64,000 nucleotides of DNA from Schistocephalus solidus (Eukaryota > Platyhelminthes > Cestoda > Diphyllobothriidea > Diphyllobothriidae), in NCBI GenBank assembly GCA_017591395.1, contig WEDG01003285.1:1-64000 (forward strand), read 5' to 3'. Positions 1 to 11,639 of the stretch are shown in pieces. The notes beneath the pieces were generated by a model. It was not told where the DNA came from, did no database searches, and saw nothing but the letters and a program-made list of their open reading frames with translations. The number at the start of each line of letters is the position of its first letter. Positions within the stretch are counted from its first letter, which is position 1. Position numbers and translations under genes: made by a program.

Positions 1-345
1 CCACAGAAGGGTGGCGCAGCTTCGGTGACTTGTGTGCAAATTAGTTTTAAGTTATAATAGACGTACATTGCATCTACCGCACTCTCTCTTCCCTTACCCG
101 CTTGTGCACGGTGTCAAGACGTTGTCAAGAATAGCAGAGGCAGGGTCAGGCGCAGATGAATCATCTCCCACGGAGTATGAGAGCGGCGTGCGGCATGAGC
201 CGGCACCTACGCGTGCCAATGTTGGGCAAGCGCAACCCATGTTCGGCATATGTTATCGGACCTCATGCCAAATAAAAATAACGCCTGTCATGCCCCCGTG
301 TTGGTCCACTGCATCTATCACGCGGTCCGTTTTGGGGGGAAGGCA
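1..345 (+). repeat. R1 interspersed repeat, copy 1 (5'-truncated)
   Basis: Diverged copy of the ~370-bp R1 family. It shares the landmarks GGTGACTTG..., GCATCTACCGCACTCTCTCT, GGTGTCAAGAC, ATGTTCGGCAT, CCCCCGTGTTGGTCCA and the terminal CCGTTT-G-run. The left part runs off the window. It lies ~140 bp downstream of the PTEN exon C donor. A CA-rich tail follows at 346-360. Confidence 0.8.
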
Positions 346-483
346 CACATACACACACGTGCTCTCAACTATACCGCGTGAAGAAAAGACGAAGGAAATA
401 ACACAAAAGCGACGAAGACAAACGAAGAGAAACGGTAGACAACTGACCGTTGTGACCAAGAGTTGAGGTAAATCAGAGCTTAC

Positions 484-733
484 TTTGTATTCCATGAAGA
501 TGATGCTGTAGACCCTCCACGCGAATAGCCACGAGTCGGAGCGGGGTGGGTTCGTAGGAAAGACCACCGTTGATGAGACGGCTGTAGTAGTCAACATAAC
601 GCCGCTGACTGGGTATTGTCACACCTTGACCGTTGCGAGTTCTTCGCTCAGCGTAGATGTGCAATGCGTCGGCGGCGTCCTTGGCCTCCTGCATTTCCAT
701 GAGGCAGGCACAAACCATGACACCAGTTCGACC
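484..733 (-). CDS. PTEN: PTEN homologue, exon C (end of P-loop, TI loop, end of phosphatase domain)
   Basis: The acceptor TTGTTTGACAG|GGT opens a 250-base exon encoding human-equivalent residues 129-211 in register. It starts GRTGVMVCACLMEM, supplying Gly129 and the catalytic Arg130 that complete the CKAGK|GRTG phosphate-binding loop. GVTIPSQRRYV is the TI loop (Thr167 and Gln171 conserved). The last ~26 residues, where the human protein passes from the phosphatase to the C2 domain, are poorly conserved. The exon ends CAA A|GTAAGC, phase 1 of codon 212, the same junction as human exon 6/7. The C2 domain and C-terminal tail are not in the window, so the gene continues left of base 1. Donor and acceptor quality and the open frame argue for a working gene rather than a processed copy. 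Confidence 0.95.
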
Positions 734-2756
734 CTGTCAAACAAGAGTACCAACCGCAAATTAGTGCGCAGGGAATATAATTTCGCAACTTCAGGGACAC
801 GTGGTTACATGTGTCAGTTCCGCATGTAGCTTTACTAGGTCCGGTATGTGATGTCTTCAAACAGAAGTCCACAGCATTCACCGAGTAAACGCAGCTCTGA
901 CAAAGTTTCGTCAATTCTCGGCATCTGTACGAGGGTTTGAATTGAGAAATTGGCCGCCCTCCCAACTGCTCGTACGCAGCTTTTCCTAGAGAATTTGGCA
1001 TCTGCTAATTTATTATGAAAGGAAGCACTGTCCTATCATCAGAAGACTACATAGAGCAGCAAATTCGGACTAGCTGACGTGGGCGGGGGGAGAAATCAAG
1101 AAATTAGGAAGTCAGGCAAGAAAATCAAGCAGATTTTTTTAAAATTCAGAGGTCCGAATAGGTTGCATTCGATTACTTTAGCGTAAAAAACACAATATAG
1201 CAAACGTAAATCGTTTAGCCTGCACCGTGCTTAAAATATGACAGCGAGTAGATTAGACCACAGAATTAAAACCGAATTCTAAGGGACGCAAGCAAACCCG
1301 ACGGCTGGAGGTTCCGAGAGGACCACTAAAAGCGCCTTCCTATATCTTTTCTCAAATTCCGACTATGATGCGGTTTATACAAGAAGCCGAGAAGACAGAA
1401 CTGCAGTTGGAGATTCAGGGTGTGGCGAAAAAGATGAAGAGAAAGCCCGGCCACGACAACTAGCAGCAGAATGAAAGTAGGTCAGTCTACCCAGCTAAAT
1501 CCTAGTTTGTGATTTACAATTTCCCTTGAGTAGTTGACGGCCCATTAGAAAAAAACCCGACTGTCAGGTACAAACAGTACAAAACACGCACACTCCTCCT
1601 TTGTGCCCAATTAAGACCCATTTCTCAGAGCAGCTAGCCGCAGGCCGCGTGGGTGATGACAACGAGCCCGCTACGTCTATCGTGCGCCACATCCGAAAAG
1701 AGGGATTAGAGACAGCCGTGAATGTGACTTCTGTTTAGTATCGGCGAGTCCGCTTGCGAGGCAAACCTGTGCTTTTTGGGGTGCGACGCTGAGAGGGGGG
1801 GGGGGGTGAGGGCGACGAAAGGAGCAAGGTGACATGATCGAGAGAGAGGATAGGGGTCTGCAGGGATCGAAAAGATACAGTACCCACTATCATCCCTCTT
1901 CCTCTGTCTCCAATAGGGAGCGAGGACGATAAACACAGGCGGCACAGCGACCAACCAACCACCGAACGGTCCAAAGGCGACCACCGGGGTGCTCGCAACT
2001 GATTCGACCGCTTTATGTAGTCTGCTGAATTAACACGCGGTTCCACCGGTGGGGGAAGAGACGGGAATGGTTGGTACAAGAGCGTGGATCTGGGGGTAGT
2101 GCGAACATGCGCGAGCGACGCTCAGCAATAGCAACGTAAAGGGGCAATCATGAGGAGGGTAAAGAGCGTGAGGTCGAGGTTACCTGGCGAGGGCATGCAG
2201 AGGGAGCAGCGAGAGAGGAGGAGGAAGAAGAAGAAGACGGCGACGACGATGAAATCGATCAATGAGATAGCGCAAGGGGAGGTTCAACCGCACCTAGCAG
2301 GCTCCATGCCACAAGCGCGAGCGCACACACGCGCGCGTGCAACGCCTGATTGCACGCCCGTCGTCAAGTGCGCGTGCGCACACCATAAGTGTGTGTGTGC
2401 ATGTCTGGCACGCAATCCCAACGCTGCCTCCGTCGAACACACCCACCCAGGCTTGGGCGCGCACCATCATTCACGTACTCTAACCTCGTCTCGCAGGCTA
2501 AAAGTACATCACATAGCGGTACGCGTCACGTTGTTCTAATTTCCGTGGCGGCCGTCGTCGCCGCCGCCGACGCAAGCGACGACAGTCCGGGCTGGTGACC
2601 GCCGCTGCCTGCTAGATCACGACCAGCTAGAGAGGCTCGTTGGCTTAACGAATCCCAGACGATAAGTCAGAGCTAAAACACAGGCGCACCAATTGTAGAG
2701 GCAGAACGAGGAAGAAAAGGATATATTTGTCGAGATTAGAAAGACTGCAAGGTAAC

Positions 2757-3110
2757 GATGCCTTGCATGGCCGCCTAAACAGGACACGGGAATAGGAACG
2801 TCTACTACAAGTATGGTTTTGCGCCAAATTTTAAGGAAGCTATGTTTAGAATTAAAGTGAGGGATAGGGTTAGGTTTAAGATTGAGGTTAAGATCATGAT
2901 TAAATTAAGGATTAAGATCTTTATGGTGTTAACTGTAGGGTTTAGGTTTAGGGTAGGGCCAGGGTTAAGATTAAGATGGCAGTCAAGCTTTATGCTAGGG
3001 TATTAGCGTATTAACCCTTCCTGAAATTTACCGCAAGGCCAGTTATTTTAAGCGGGTGGGGCGGTTCCTTTTCCTGTGTCCTGTTTAGACGACGGCCATA
3101 CAAGGCATCC
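2757..3110. mobile_element. M1: terminal-inverted-repeat element with telomere-like core
   Basis: The left end reads GATGCCTTGCATGGCCGCC then TAAACAGGACACGGGAATAG. The right end is its inverted, slightly diverged copy, ending GGCCATACAAGGCATCC. The ~45-bp terminal inverted repeats enclose ~260 bp of degenerate TTAGGG/TTAAGG-like units (GGGTTAGGTTTAAG, GGGTTTAGGTTTAGGG). No coding capacity is seen, so this looks like a short non-autonomous TIR or foldback element. It is not obviously related to a named family. Confidence 0.75.
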
Positions 3111-4631
3111 CTATCGACTGAAATTCCAAGGGGAAAAATGAATGTCCGTATTTCGCGCGTCCGCAATCAGAATAAATATGTAAACGCTAACCCTAAATTA
3201 CCTGTCCTGGTAATGCTCAAGCCAAGGAAAGAGAAGGGTTGCTGTCTTGGGGACGAGCACGACCAGAATGAAAGCACACGCTAAGGGAACAGTTTATCCT
3301 TAATTGGGTCAACTGAGGTGCGGAGAACGTCCATTAAGACGACCGATGGTCAGCCATGAAGGAAGAAGTGGGAAAGGGAGGAGGAGGAGAGAAGACGAAA
3401 TACCGCTTTCAATAACCCCACCTCAATAACTCGACGTCGGAAAACAACCCCAAATAGGGTTTGTGGCTTTGTCTGCGTGTTGCATGCACCGTACTTCCCC
3501 CAGACCTCAGAGAAGATACGCCGGGTAGCGAATTCTACCGCGTGTTCCGCGTTATGAACAGATAAGGCTATCGGCTACTGCTTTTTTTCTTCTTGGAAGT
3601 CCCCACCTTAGAACTGCGATCAATTCAACCGATCACCTAAACGGATCACAAAGAGGGAGGGGAGGGAGGCAGCATCTGTTCCTGGCTTCCATCAGTCCCA
3701 AGTATCCTCGAACCTTATTGGAGTTTGCCTGGACGGGATAGCCCTTTCCTATATGAAAATGCCTGGAAAATTCCGGACCACACATTGGAAAACCGACATG
3801 ATGCTAAGGAGGGCAAGTCACAACTTAGGAACTGGTATATAATAGCTACAGTTACACAAGATTTCTTTGGCATACCCACAGGCTCGATAGTACACGGACG
3901 AGTGGGGTGGTGATGGCCACTTTTACATTCTTATTCAACGACAACACACAGCGAAGATGATGGCCTCTGATGAATAAGACTATACACAAACGATAGCCCT
4001 CCGCTTCCTTGAATTGATAACAGGTGGAATAATAACATAGAAACAAGATACTAGACGATAGCATATCAGTAGCATAGGTCATCAGGCCCAAAAGGGACCT
4101 TTATTCAACCTAGAATGGGTTCACAGCAAATTGATTGACACCACAGAACGATATATTTCGTCTGTCAGTGATGCTGGCCCACCAGGTGGATCTCACTTGT
4201 CGAGTAAGGGCTAAGTATTCGTGTGCATCGGTTTTTGTACTTAGTTTCAGAGGTACCCCTGTCCGAAAAGGGCATAGTGTAGACCTGAAAAAGTTTTTAC
4301 CCCGATATCTTCTATTCCCCGCTGAACGGCCTCTGATACAGATATCTGACCCGGGTTATATCTCCATAAGAGGTGTAATTACCTCATGCTTTGCTGTAGA
4401 TTCCACGTCGGCATTGGGGATGTATGGAAATGCACAGACAGGACACAATCGGCATCCGTGTGCACAATTTGCGCCTCCCATCTTCCAGGATCAGAGACCA
4501 ATGCCAGCGCGAAATCTGATTAGTTGTCGGATGCACACCGTGAGAACCAATACAGTCGTGGGTGGAGTAATTGTGTAGACATTTAAATATAGCGAGTGGA
4601 GATGGAAGAGCATCGAACTACCACACATACG

Positions 4632-4775
4632 TCAGTTCGACCGTCATAATCCGACGATGTCCACCGTATGCTCCACATAAGGGTGGTGCAGGGATGATGT
4701 TGTGCGCACAAATTATATTAAAGTGAAAGTAGACTTTCACTGCATCTAACGCACTCTCTCTTGCTTTACAAATGT
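4632..4775 (+). repeat. R1 repeat, copy 2 (5' part only)
   Basis: Matches the start of R1: CAGTTCGACCGTC, CCGACGATGTCCACCGTATG, the CTCCACATAAGGGTGGTGCAG region and GCATCTAACGCACTCTCTCT. It stops after about 140 bp. Confidence 0.8.
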
Positions 4776-5564
4776 GCCAGTGACCTGCCCAAGCCTTTCA
4801 ACCGAGACTGGGTCCAGTGGCTGACGATTAAGTCTCTACTTAACAGGCACTGCATGCAAACACGCCATAGCAAAAGGACTCAATCAGAGTCTACAGCTTC
4901 TTACGAGCCAAGGGAACTATCGCTTTGGTCTGAACGAAATGCATTACAGTCCCTTTGGGAGAAACAATAAACAGTAATTTGGGGCGATTTGATTGGGCAA
5001 AACGACTCCTTGAGCAGGCAGGTCTCCAAAGTTTGGTTAAGAGTGCCAGTCAAAAAATCGTTGGGTTCTTTCCGAACCGGCAACATTCACTTACTTCGCA
5101 CAATGTAGTTCCTGTAAAAAAACGCTATAAGGTCGAAGTCAAGAGAACTCGGTATATGGATATACGTCTTCATTGTCGTGAATATTCTAGCATCGTTTGC
5201 AGGTCATCCACTTAAAACATTCAAGAAACACCACTTGAAAAAGCGATTGGAACGATAAAGCAATTCCACCTACGCGGAAATAAAATGAGATCTAGAATCT
5301 CCAATTTTAACAAGTCATCAGCTGATTTTAAATAATTCAGACGTTTTGTGGACCTGTCCGCAAGACGCGTTCTGAATAGCTCTCGACCGCTCTACAATCA
5401 CGGAGGAAGAAGAAAAAAACTTCTGCACACGCGGCCTACGTGGAGGAAAACCGTGGAGGCGAATTCGGCACGTGACGAGTGCAGTCACATATGGGAAGAA
5501 ACGTTTTTGCTTAGCCGCCGCCGCCGCAGCGGTGTCATTACGCTTGCGAGCGAAGGCACACTGG

Positions 5565-5615
5565 CCTGCCGGGATCTTTGATCATTGAGTCTAACGCTCT
5601 ACCATAGCTAGTGCC
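5565..5615 (-). repeat. tRNA-like half element (A-box side only)
   Basis: On the minus strand it reads TAGCTATGGTAGAGCGTTAG, close to a tRNA D-arm/A-box, followed by an anticodon-arm-like stretch ACTCAATGATC. No B box follows. The TAGAGCGTTAGACT segment is shared with the tRNA-derived repeat at 58.7 kb. Confidence 0.45.
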
Positions 5616-5744
5616 TATGTTATGAGTACGGTATAAACCACTGTCATATAACCCTATGCTACTCCTTAGTAAACGTGGTTTTACAATGGGTATTAAACAC
5701 ATAGTATGGGGGTGTAGAAACGGTAGGAATTGCTTTGATCGCCC

Positions 5745-5990
5745 CCCTCCCTCCCCCGGTAGGACACGGGAACAGGAACCACCCGTAATACAGACGGATT
5801 TGCGTTGAATTCCAGGAAAACTAGGGATAGGATAGCGTTTATGCTTAAGGTAAGGGTGGGGATAAAGTTTAGGATAGGGTGAGAGTTAAGGTTTTGGTAA
5901 GGACACGAGAAGATTTACCCTTCCAATAATTTAGCGGACAGAAGGTAGCTTCCTTATTCCAGTGTCCTGCCGAGAGCGGGGGGAGCATAT
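5745..5990. mobile_element. M2: TIR element, diverged copy
   Basis: The left end GGACACGGGAACAGGAACC and right end TTCCTTATTCCAGTGTCCTG form an inverted repeat related to the M1 ends. The core has degenerate TTAGGATAGGG/TTAAGG units. The outermost GATGCCTTG part is lost. Confidence 0.6.
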
Positions 5991-8900
5991 AAGCAATTCC
6001 GACATTAGCATGGGAAAAATTTGCTTCGAAGTACAAAAATACGTAAACCATCCCGCCTCCAAGACATAATTTGAAGGCACAATTTTCAATAGAGTGAATA
6101 TAATAGAATAAATAGTAATGTAGAGTGGCGGTTTCTGTCTCAGTATCGTTCGTCTTCTTGGGTCTAGGTTATCGTTTATTTCTTGCGTTATTGACTGATA
6201 AGAGGGGAGCTGTTAATGGTTACTAACAGGAGAGCCGAAAACAGATTTCACTGGAAAGCCAGTCCGATAGTGTTTCTAGGTCAAGCGAGAAGGCCAATGT
6301 TGTTTTCGATTAATCCTGATAGCCCTGGGCCTTAAAGATCATGAATTACATAATCACAGATTCTTTGCAATAAAATGCAGTAACAGTAGGATGAGTAGAG
6401 AGTACACTGTTTATTCATAATGACACGTTCTAGGTGTCAAATAATATATAAGGAGCACCCTTGGTACACCAACACCGTCTTTGGTGCCACATCAAATGAC
6501 TAGGTAGGGACTACGGGACTATCAGGATCAATTTCTGGTAGATTATACATAATATAAGTGGCTAGAAAAGTGTCGAGAGGACTAAAACTTCTTACGCTCA
6601 AAGGAGACGATGAGTATATCCACCAATATGAGAAGACCTTCAGTTTGCCTGAATGCAAAGCCGCGAAAAAAAAGACTGTTTTTAGTTTATAACTGACAGG
6701 CCTTCCTTTTTGAGGTTTTCTTTGGTAAGCAGAAGGAGGGGGGGGGGGGGGTGGGGAGGTCGGCAGCTGCAGAAGAAATTTCTTGGAAGCAAGTTTAGAC
6801 GAAACCTACTTTTGATAACCATAGTCGTTCACTCCAAAATGAGCGGTTCCAGTTGGTAAGATCTAAAGAGGCCAAACACACGTGGTAGAGAGCGGATTTA
6901 ACCCACATCGAACACAGCACCTCATCTGATTTCCAGTCTAGCCGGTTCAGCCTCGTCATGGATAGAAGATGAGGAGATGGAGGGAGAGGGGTTGATACTA
7001 TTACGCGGTCCTTCCTCAATATAGGAAATCTGACGTGCTTTTTGACCTATTACAGATTCGAAGGGTGAAGATAGATGAGGGGGATTTGAGTGCCCAGCCC
7101 AGGCATTCACACAACATTTTTGGCCAGACCTCAAAGCTAGCGCGACCCAACCACCTTGCTCCTAATACGTATTTAGCAACTTCGGAGAGGATCACGCACT
7201 CACACCCACTTTCCACGGCCGCACATGGACGCATGCACTTTAAAGGCGCACGCGCGCTTATGACTGCCTGAGCCTAACGATGTGATTGCGAAGGCGGCGG
7301 CAGTATAACTCGAACAGTCGAGGCAGCTGCGCGCATGAATTTTGGAGGCTATCCAGCTGGAGATGGAGAGGGTAAACGCCTTTTATCGGTGGCGCCTGGC
7401 CTGCGCGCTAGCGTGATCTAATGCCAGTCTCGTCTTGGAGGGATAGTACATTCAGCGCTAACTGTCACCTCCTACTCGGTCTACGACTTACAACACACAC
7501 GAGTGGAGTACCCAAAAACGACGAGAATTACCTTCTGTGGGCAAGTGGGTCGGCAGTGCGTTAAACACTCTTCCTGCTAAGTCGGACAAGTAGCATTCGC
7601 GAGAAACCATCGCAGCGGACAGAGTAGTCGTTTTATTAAACACTCCCCTCAACTCTCTCGGCGATTTTGCAATCAGAAACTGTATAAGGATCAAGACGTC
7701 CATGATGGTTTGTTTTTTTAGATATCAAAGGAGTCCTTCAGGTTGAATTTGTTTTTCATGGGACTCCAGTGAACCAAAATTACTATCTGCAAGTACCACA
7801 ATGATGGCGTGCGGCAATAAGAACAAAATGACCTGAATTGTGGCGACGGGGGGACTGGCTGCTTTACCGTGAAAACGCACCTGCCCAAACAGCATTCAAA
7901 ATCAACCAGGTTTTGGCAAAAACCGGCATAAAAACGGTTTTTCACTCCCCCCCTCTACCCCACCCGATCAAGCCACCTACGAATTCTTTTTTACTCCGAA
8001 GGCTGAAGGAAAATCCTAAAATGAAAGCGTTTTAAGAATGTAGAAGAGGTTAAGAAAACTGCACTGGGAGCAGGTTAAAAGCATTAGTTCAGAAGAAGAT
8101 AAAAAAGTTTCAAACAGTGGAAAACCCGTTGAGACAAGAGCACATGAGCAGTATTTTGAATGGGAGTAATGTTTTTGAGATGTTAACTTAAAAAACATTA
8201 AAATACTTATCGCTACCCTACCCCCTGCCATAGATACGCACAGAACACAGTGTCTACCATCCATATGAAGAAGGCTTTTGACTATCCAGTTCCTTCGCAT
8301 GGTGACAAGCGGAGGGGGAAAAGGATGACTAGCGATCACGGGACCAGTAACAGGCACATGACAGTTCGTGCCATAATATCGACAAGGCCAACTAGCATCG
8401 AGACAGCGGCTACCTCTGCGTGAACCAGACTGTGCTGTTGCGTGTGATACGCGTCAGACGAAGGCGTTACGGCATGTCTGACACTGTGTTCGATTTCACT
8501 TCGTATCCATTTACTCGGGTATGGCACGGGTATGACAGACGAGAGAGACCGATCCAGGCTAGATAAACCACTCTACTTTCTAACCATAAACAAATAAAGG
8601 CGTTTTGGAACGATCCAGAAGTGTCAGAGGTCATGGTTTCGAAGGATACCAGTCAATGAACGAGTTCCGAGGGCCAGGCTGCAATGGCTACCGAAAGATG
8701 TAGCCTTTATGTTCTCCCAAATTAAGGTATGGATAAGAACTGGGAGATATGCGGGGTCGGATTAGAGTAGCCACGTCATGCAGCATGAATTTTGATGCAT
8801 TTTGTCAAGTCATCCATGCAGTCAACCCCCACCGGGCGCCCCACACATCAAGATAATTAGATCGGTTCGCACAAACCACCGAGGACTGTAGCGATAAAGC

Positions 8901-9088
8901 TTTCAGATTTCGGCAGGCTGTAGGCACCCCGTCGTCGAAGTTAGCAAAAGGAAAAAGAAAAGGTTTGTGTTTGGTTAGGCATAAGACCTATCAGGTTTCG
9001 AATAGATCACATATATAATCCCATATCTGGTGTTGCCCTCTACCGTGAACGATTTTTTTGAAGTGTCCCCCGAGTAGTATATCGGTAA

Positions 9089-9730
9089 GGATGATTTATG
9101 TGGCCCCCTAAACAGGGGACGGGAATACGAACGCCTCGCCCAAGGGATCAAGGTGGCACTGCGCATGAGTACAGGAAGAGTAAATATTCCAGTGCCCTAA
9201 CCCTAACTACAGGTTATCCGTCGCAGTTCAACGATGTCCACCCATATGCTCTACAGCAGGGACGGTAATTTGCGCGTGAATTAATTTTAAATGAGAATAA
9301 ACCTGTACTGCATCTACCGCACTCTCTCTTTCCTTACTCACCTATATCCGGTGTCAAAACAGAGCCAAGAAGACCGGAGGCAGAGTCGAGCGCAGGTGGC
9401 TGGCGCGGCATGAGCCTGCACCTACGCTTGCCACCATACCCCCATGTTCAGCATTTGTTATTGGAGCTCAACCCAAATAACGTTTGTCACACTGATTTGA
9501 CCCCCGTGTTGGTCGACCGCATTTACCACGCAGCCCTGACACTAGCCCTAACGTAAACCACAACCGCAGTGTTAATCGTAACCCTAAACCCTAAGACTAC
9601 AGTTACCACTAACTCTCCAATCCTAAACTTAAACTTAGTCCTAATGTACCTTCAGTTGGTGTAAGGACACTTGTATACTGCGGGTGGTTCCACTGGTCAT
9701 TTTCTGTTTAGGGGGCCATATAAGTCACCC
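9089..9730. mobile_element. M3: TIR element interrupted by an R1 copy
   Basis: The left end, TTATGTGGCCCCCTAAACAG then GGGACGGGAATACGAACGCC, is mirrored at the right by TTTCTGTTTAGGGGGCCATA followed by TAAGTCACCC. The core carries CCCTAACCCTAAC and AACCCTAAACCCTAAG telomere-like units on both sides of an R1 copy at 9,209-9,537, so R1 sits inside an older TIR element. Confidence 0.7.
9209..9537 (+). repeat. R1 repeat, copy 3 (inside M3)
   Basis: Nearly complete R1: AACGATGTCCACC, CAGGGACGGTAATTTGCGCG, GCATCTACCGCACTCTCTCT, GGAGGCAGAGTCGAGCGCAG, ATGTTCAGCATTTGTTATTG and CCCCCGTGTTGGTCGACCGC. M3 core sequence flanks it on both sides. Confidence 0.8.
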
Positions 9731-9863
9731 TTACCGCAATATCCACCGAAAACTGAAAGAATCTTCGGTCATTGGGAGGAATGAGTACAAAAAGTGGACG
9801 GGGCGCTGGTGACGAAGGGGACCATAAGGTTAGTGGTCAACACGGGCACACGCGCACTCATAC

Positions 9864-10038
9864 CTTGCCAGCCTTGCAGTTGATGGCCACGATATTTTCA
9901 GGATGGAGGTTAAGAAACTGCATTGCATCCTCACAGAGTGCCATTATCTGGTCAAACTGTGGTGCACTGTGGTCGGAGAAAGGATAGCGAACCACGGGTC
10001 CGGAGAATCGGCATGCATCGAAGTCCCTTTCATCACAC
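9864..10038 (-). CDS. PTEN: PTEN homologue, exon B (WPD-loop equivalent and start of P-loop)
   Basis: This 175-base exon lies between a strong pyrimidine tract plus acceptor (CCTTTTAG|G) and the donor AAG|GTATGA. Its first base completes codon 70 (CT+G = Leu) left open by exon A. It then encodes human-equivalent residues 71-128 with no gap: CDERDFD, the YPFSDH loop carrying the conserved Asp92 and His93, and INCKAGK, the first part of the catalytic P-loop with Cys124, Lys125 and Lys128. The invariant His before the catalytic Cys (human His123) is Asn here (codon AAC). The exon fuses human exon 4 with the first part of exon 5 and stops inside the P-loop at a phase-0 intron that human PTEN lacks. 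Open frame 5' of 10,038 is intron, not protein. Confidence 0.95.
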
Positions 10039-11639
10039 CTAAAAGGCCGGGAAGAAAGTGGGCGGAGGAGGGGGAGGGGGGGGGGGTCGGTTGAAGGTTT
10101 TGCGTGAGTCGGTAAGGTTAAACAATCGCGGAATCCCTGTCGGTTCGAATGAAACCGTTCTAGCAACTGCAACAGACGGCCAATAATTAAAAAGCAGACT
10201 TTAAATGCGACCTGTGGGAGGAGGAAGGACATGTTACAACGCATTCCGTCTCCTGTCTGTGGTAATAGGAAACAATGGATACCATAGAAGGAAAAGTGCA
10301 CCGCCTGTCCGCTACCATACATCTAAAAGTGGATACAAGCACCGCGATGAAGGAACAAAGGTCGATAAATAATTTCAAGCAATTCGATTGAACAGCAAAA
10401 TAAGTAGGCTCCAGGTAGGGCTTGAGTGCGTAGAATTCATGAGGAAGGAGATTAATGGAACCTTTCATCTCAGTTTTGGCGACTAGCCAGAATTTTACAA
10501 TCAACGGAAAAAACAAGGCAGAAAGAAACCAGATGAAATGGAATTGGTTTGAGGCTTGTGAACAAAAGAAACAAGCCTGATGCAATGTGGATGGCAGCAT
10601 GAACACAGGCGCGAGGAAGGAAAAGTTAAAATTCAATCAGAGCAGTCGTTCAAGATGTAATAATAGCCAAATGTGCTTTGAAGTTCGACCTTCTCGACAG
10701 GATGGCTTTGCCTATCATCAAGAGTTTTATCAATAATTGTGTGGGATGAGGAGACCGTTAGGTGACGTGTTCTTTTTGTTTGCTTAATCCAACTCATAAT
10801 TTAAGCAGAAGGCATTGTGGTGCAACTTTTAATTACTACCTAAGTTATCGTACCAGACTGCTATTTGGATTGATGGGGAAGCTCAAAGAACTGGGGTGCA
10901 ACTGAGGTGCAACTCAAGGATGACGCGAATTATCGTTCTACTGCCTGACTGCTTTACACACAGTAGGCGCTCTTTCTTCTGAAATGTTAACCCAAAGTCT
11001 GAAATTTGTTTCCGATTAGAAGGAACTACTTGGGTGGGGCTGTAATATTGACTATCTTGCAACAAACTACCCAGACAATTCATACACGTCATATGCCGGC
11101 ATTTGAATGAGTAACAAAGGACAAATCAAGTAGTGCGAATTTTCCTCAGTGATTTGCCATTCTTTTGTGTTTTCAAAAATATTTTATAGAAAACATGCAT
11201 AGGCGTTTCCTTTCTTCGATAGGAAATTAAATTTTCTTCAAAGTTTATCCGTGAAGCAAACGTATCTTTCGGTTTAAATTATGAGACGGTAAGACCCTGA
11301 AAGGCGATTTACTACAGCGTCGTATCCGGTCGTTGATTAATGTTGCTTTTGAAACATGGCCCACAGTCATTGCAAAATGTTATGAACCCCACACATGACA
11401 TCTCAACAGTGTAGAGAAGGGGGTGAGTGAGTGAGTCCCAAGGCAGCAAGGGACGAGCTAGTACCGTAAACGATCGGTGGGCGACCATCCACCAAAAAAT
11501 ACTTTAATTACTAAGGACAAGGAGAATAAATTTAAAATCCATGCCACTTAAGTAGTCCGTGTTATAAAATGTAGTTTTTGCTGGCAGCCATAAATAAGTT
11601 CCTTAAAGTCCGGAATTTGGGCGTCAGTGGCGTTCGAAA

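Larger units (their letters stand above)
734..9863 (-). other. PTEN intron between exons B and C (9.1 kb)
   Basis: This phase-0 intron splits the codons for Lys128 and Gly129. It contains M1 (2,757-3,110), an R1 fragment (4,632-4,775), a half tRNA-like repeat (5,565-5,615), M2 (5,745-5,990) and M3 with an R1 copy inside it (9,089-9,730, shared with the sequence up to exon B). A CpG- and purine-rich patch lies at 2,100-2,600, and G runs at 1,795-1,806 and 6,738-6,751. Elsewhere (734-2,100, 3,111-4,630, 4,776-5,560 and 5,990-9,088) I see no gene or known element. Confidence 0.85.

Noticed and set aside
2150..2600. Possible coding or CpG island with 129-codon frame
   Set aside because: CpG- and purine-rich low-complexity sequence; no domain. 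A promoter role cannot be shown from sequence.
4135..4578. 147-codon open frame on +
   Set aside because: No motif, no splice context and no family resemblance; composition like the surrounding intron. Length alone is not enough in 64 kb.
10040..10322. N-terminal 95 residues of the open frame containing PTEN exon B
   Set aside because: A clear pyrimidine tract and AG acceptor at 10,039 show this part is intron; PTEN similarity starts exactly there.
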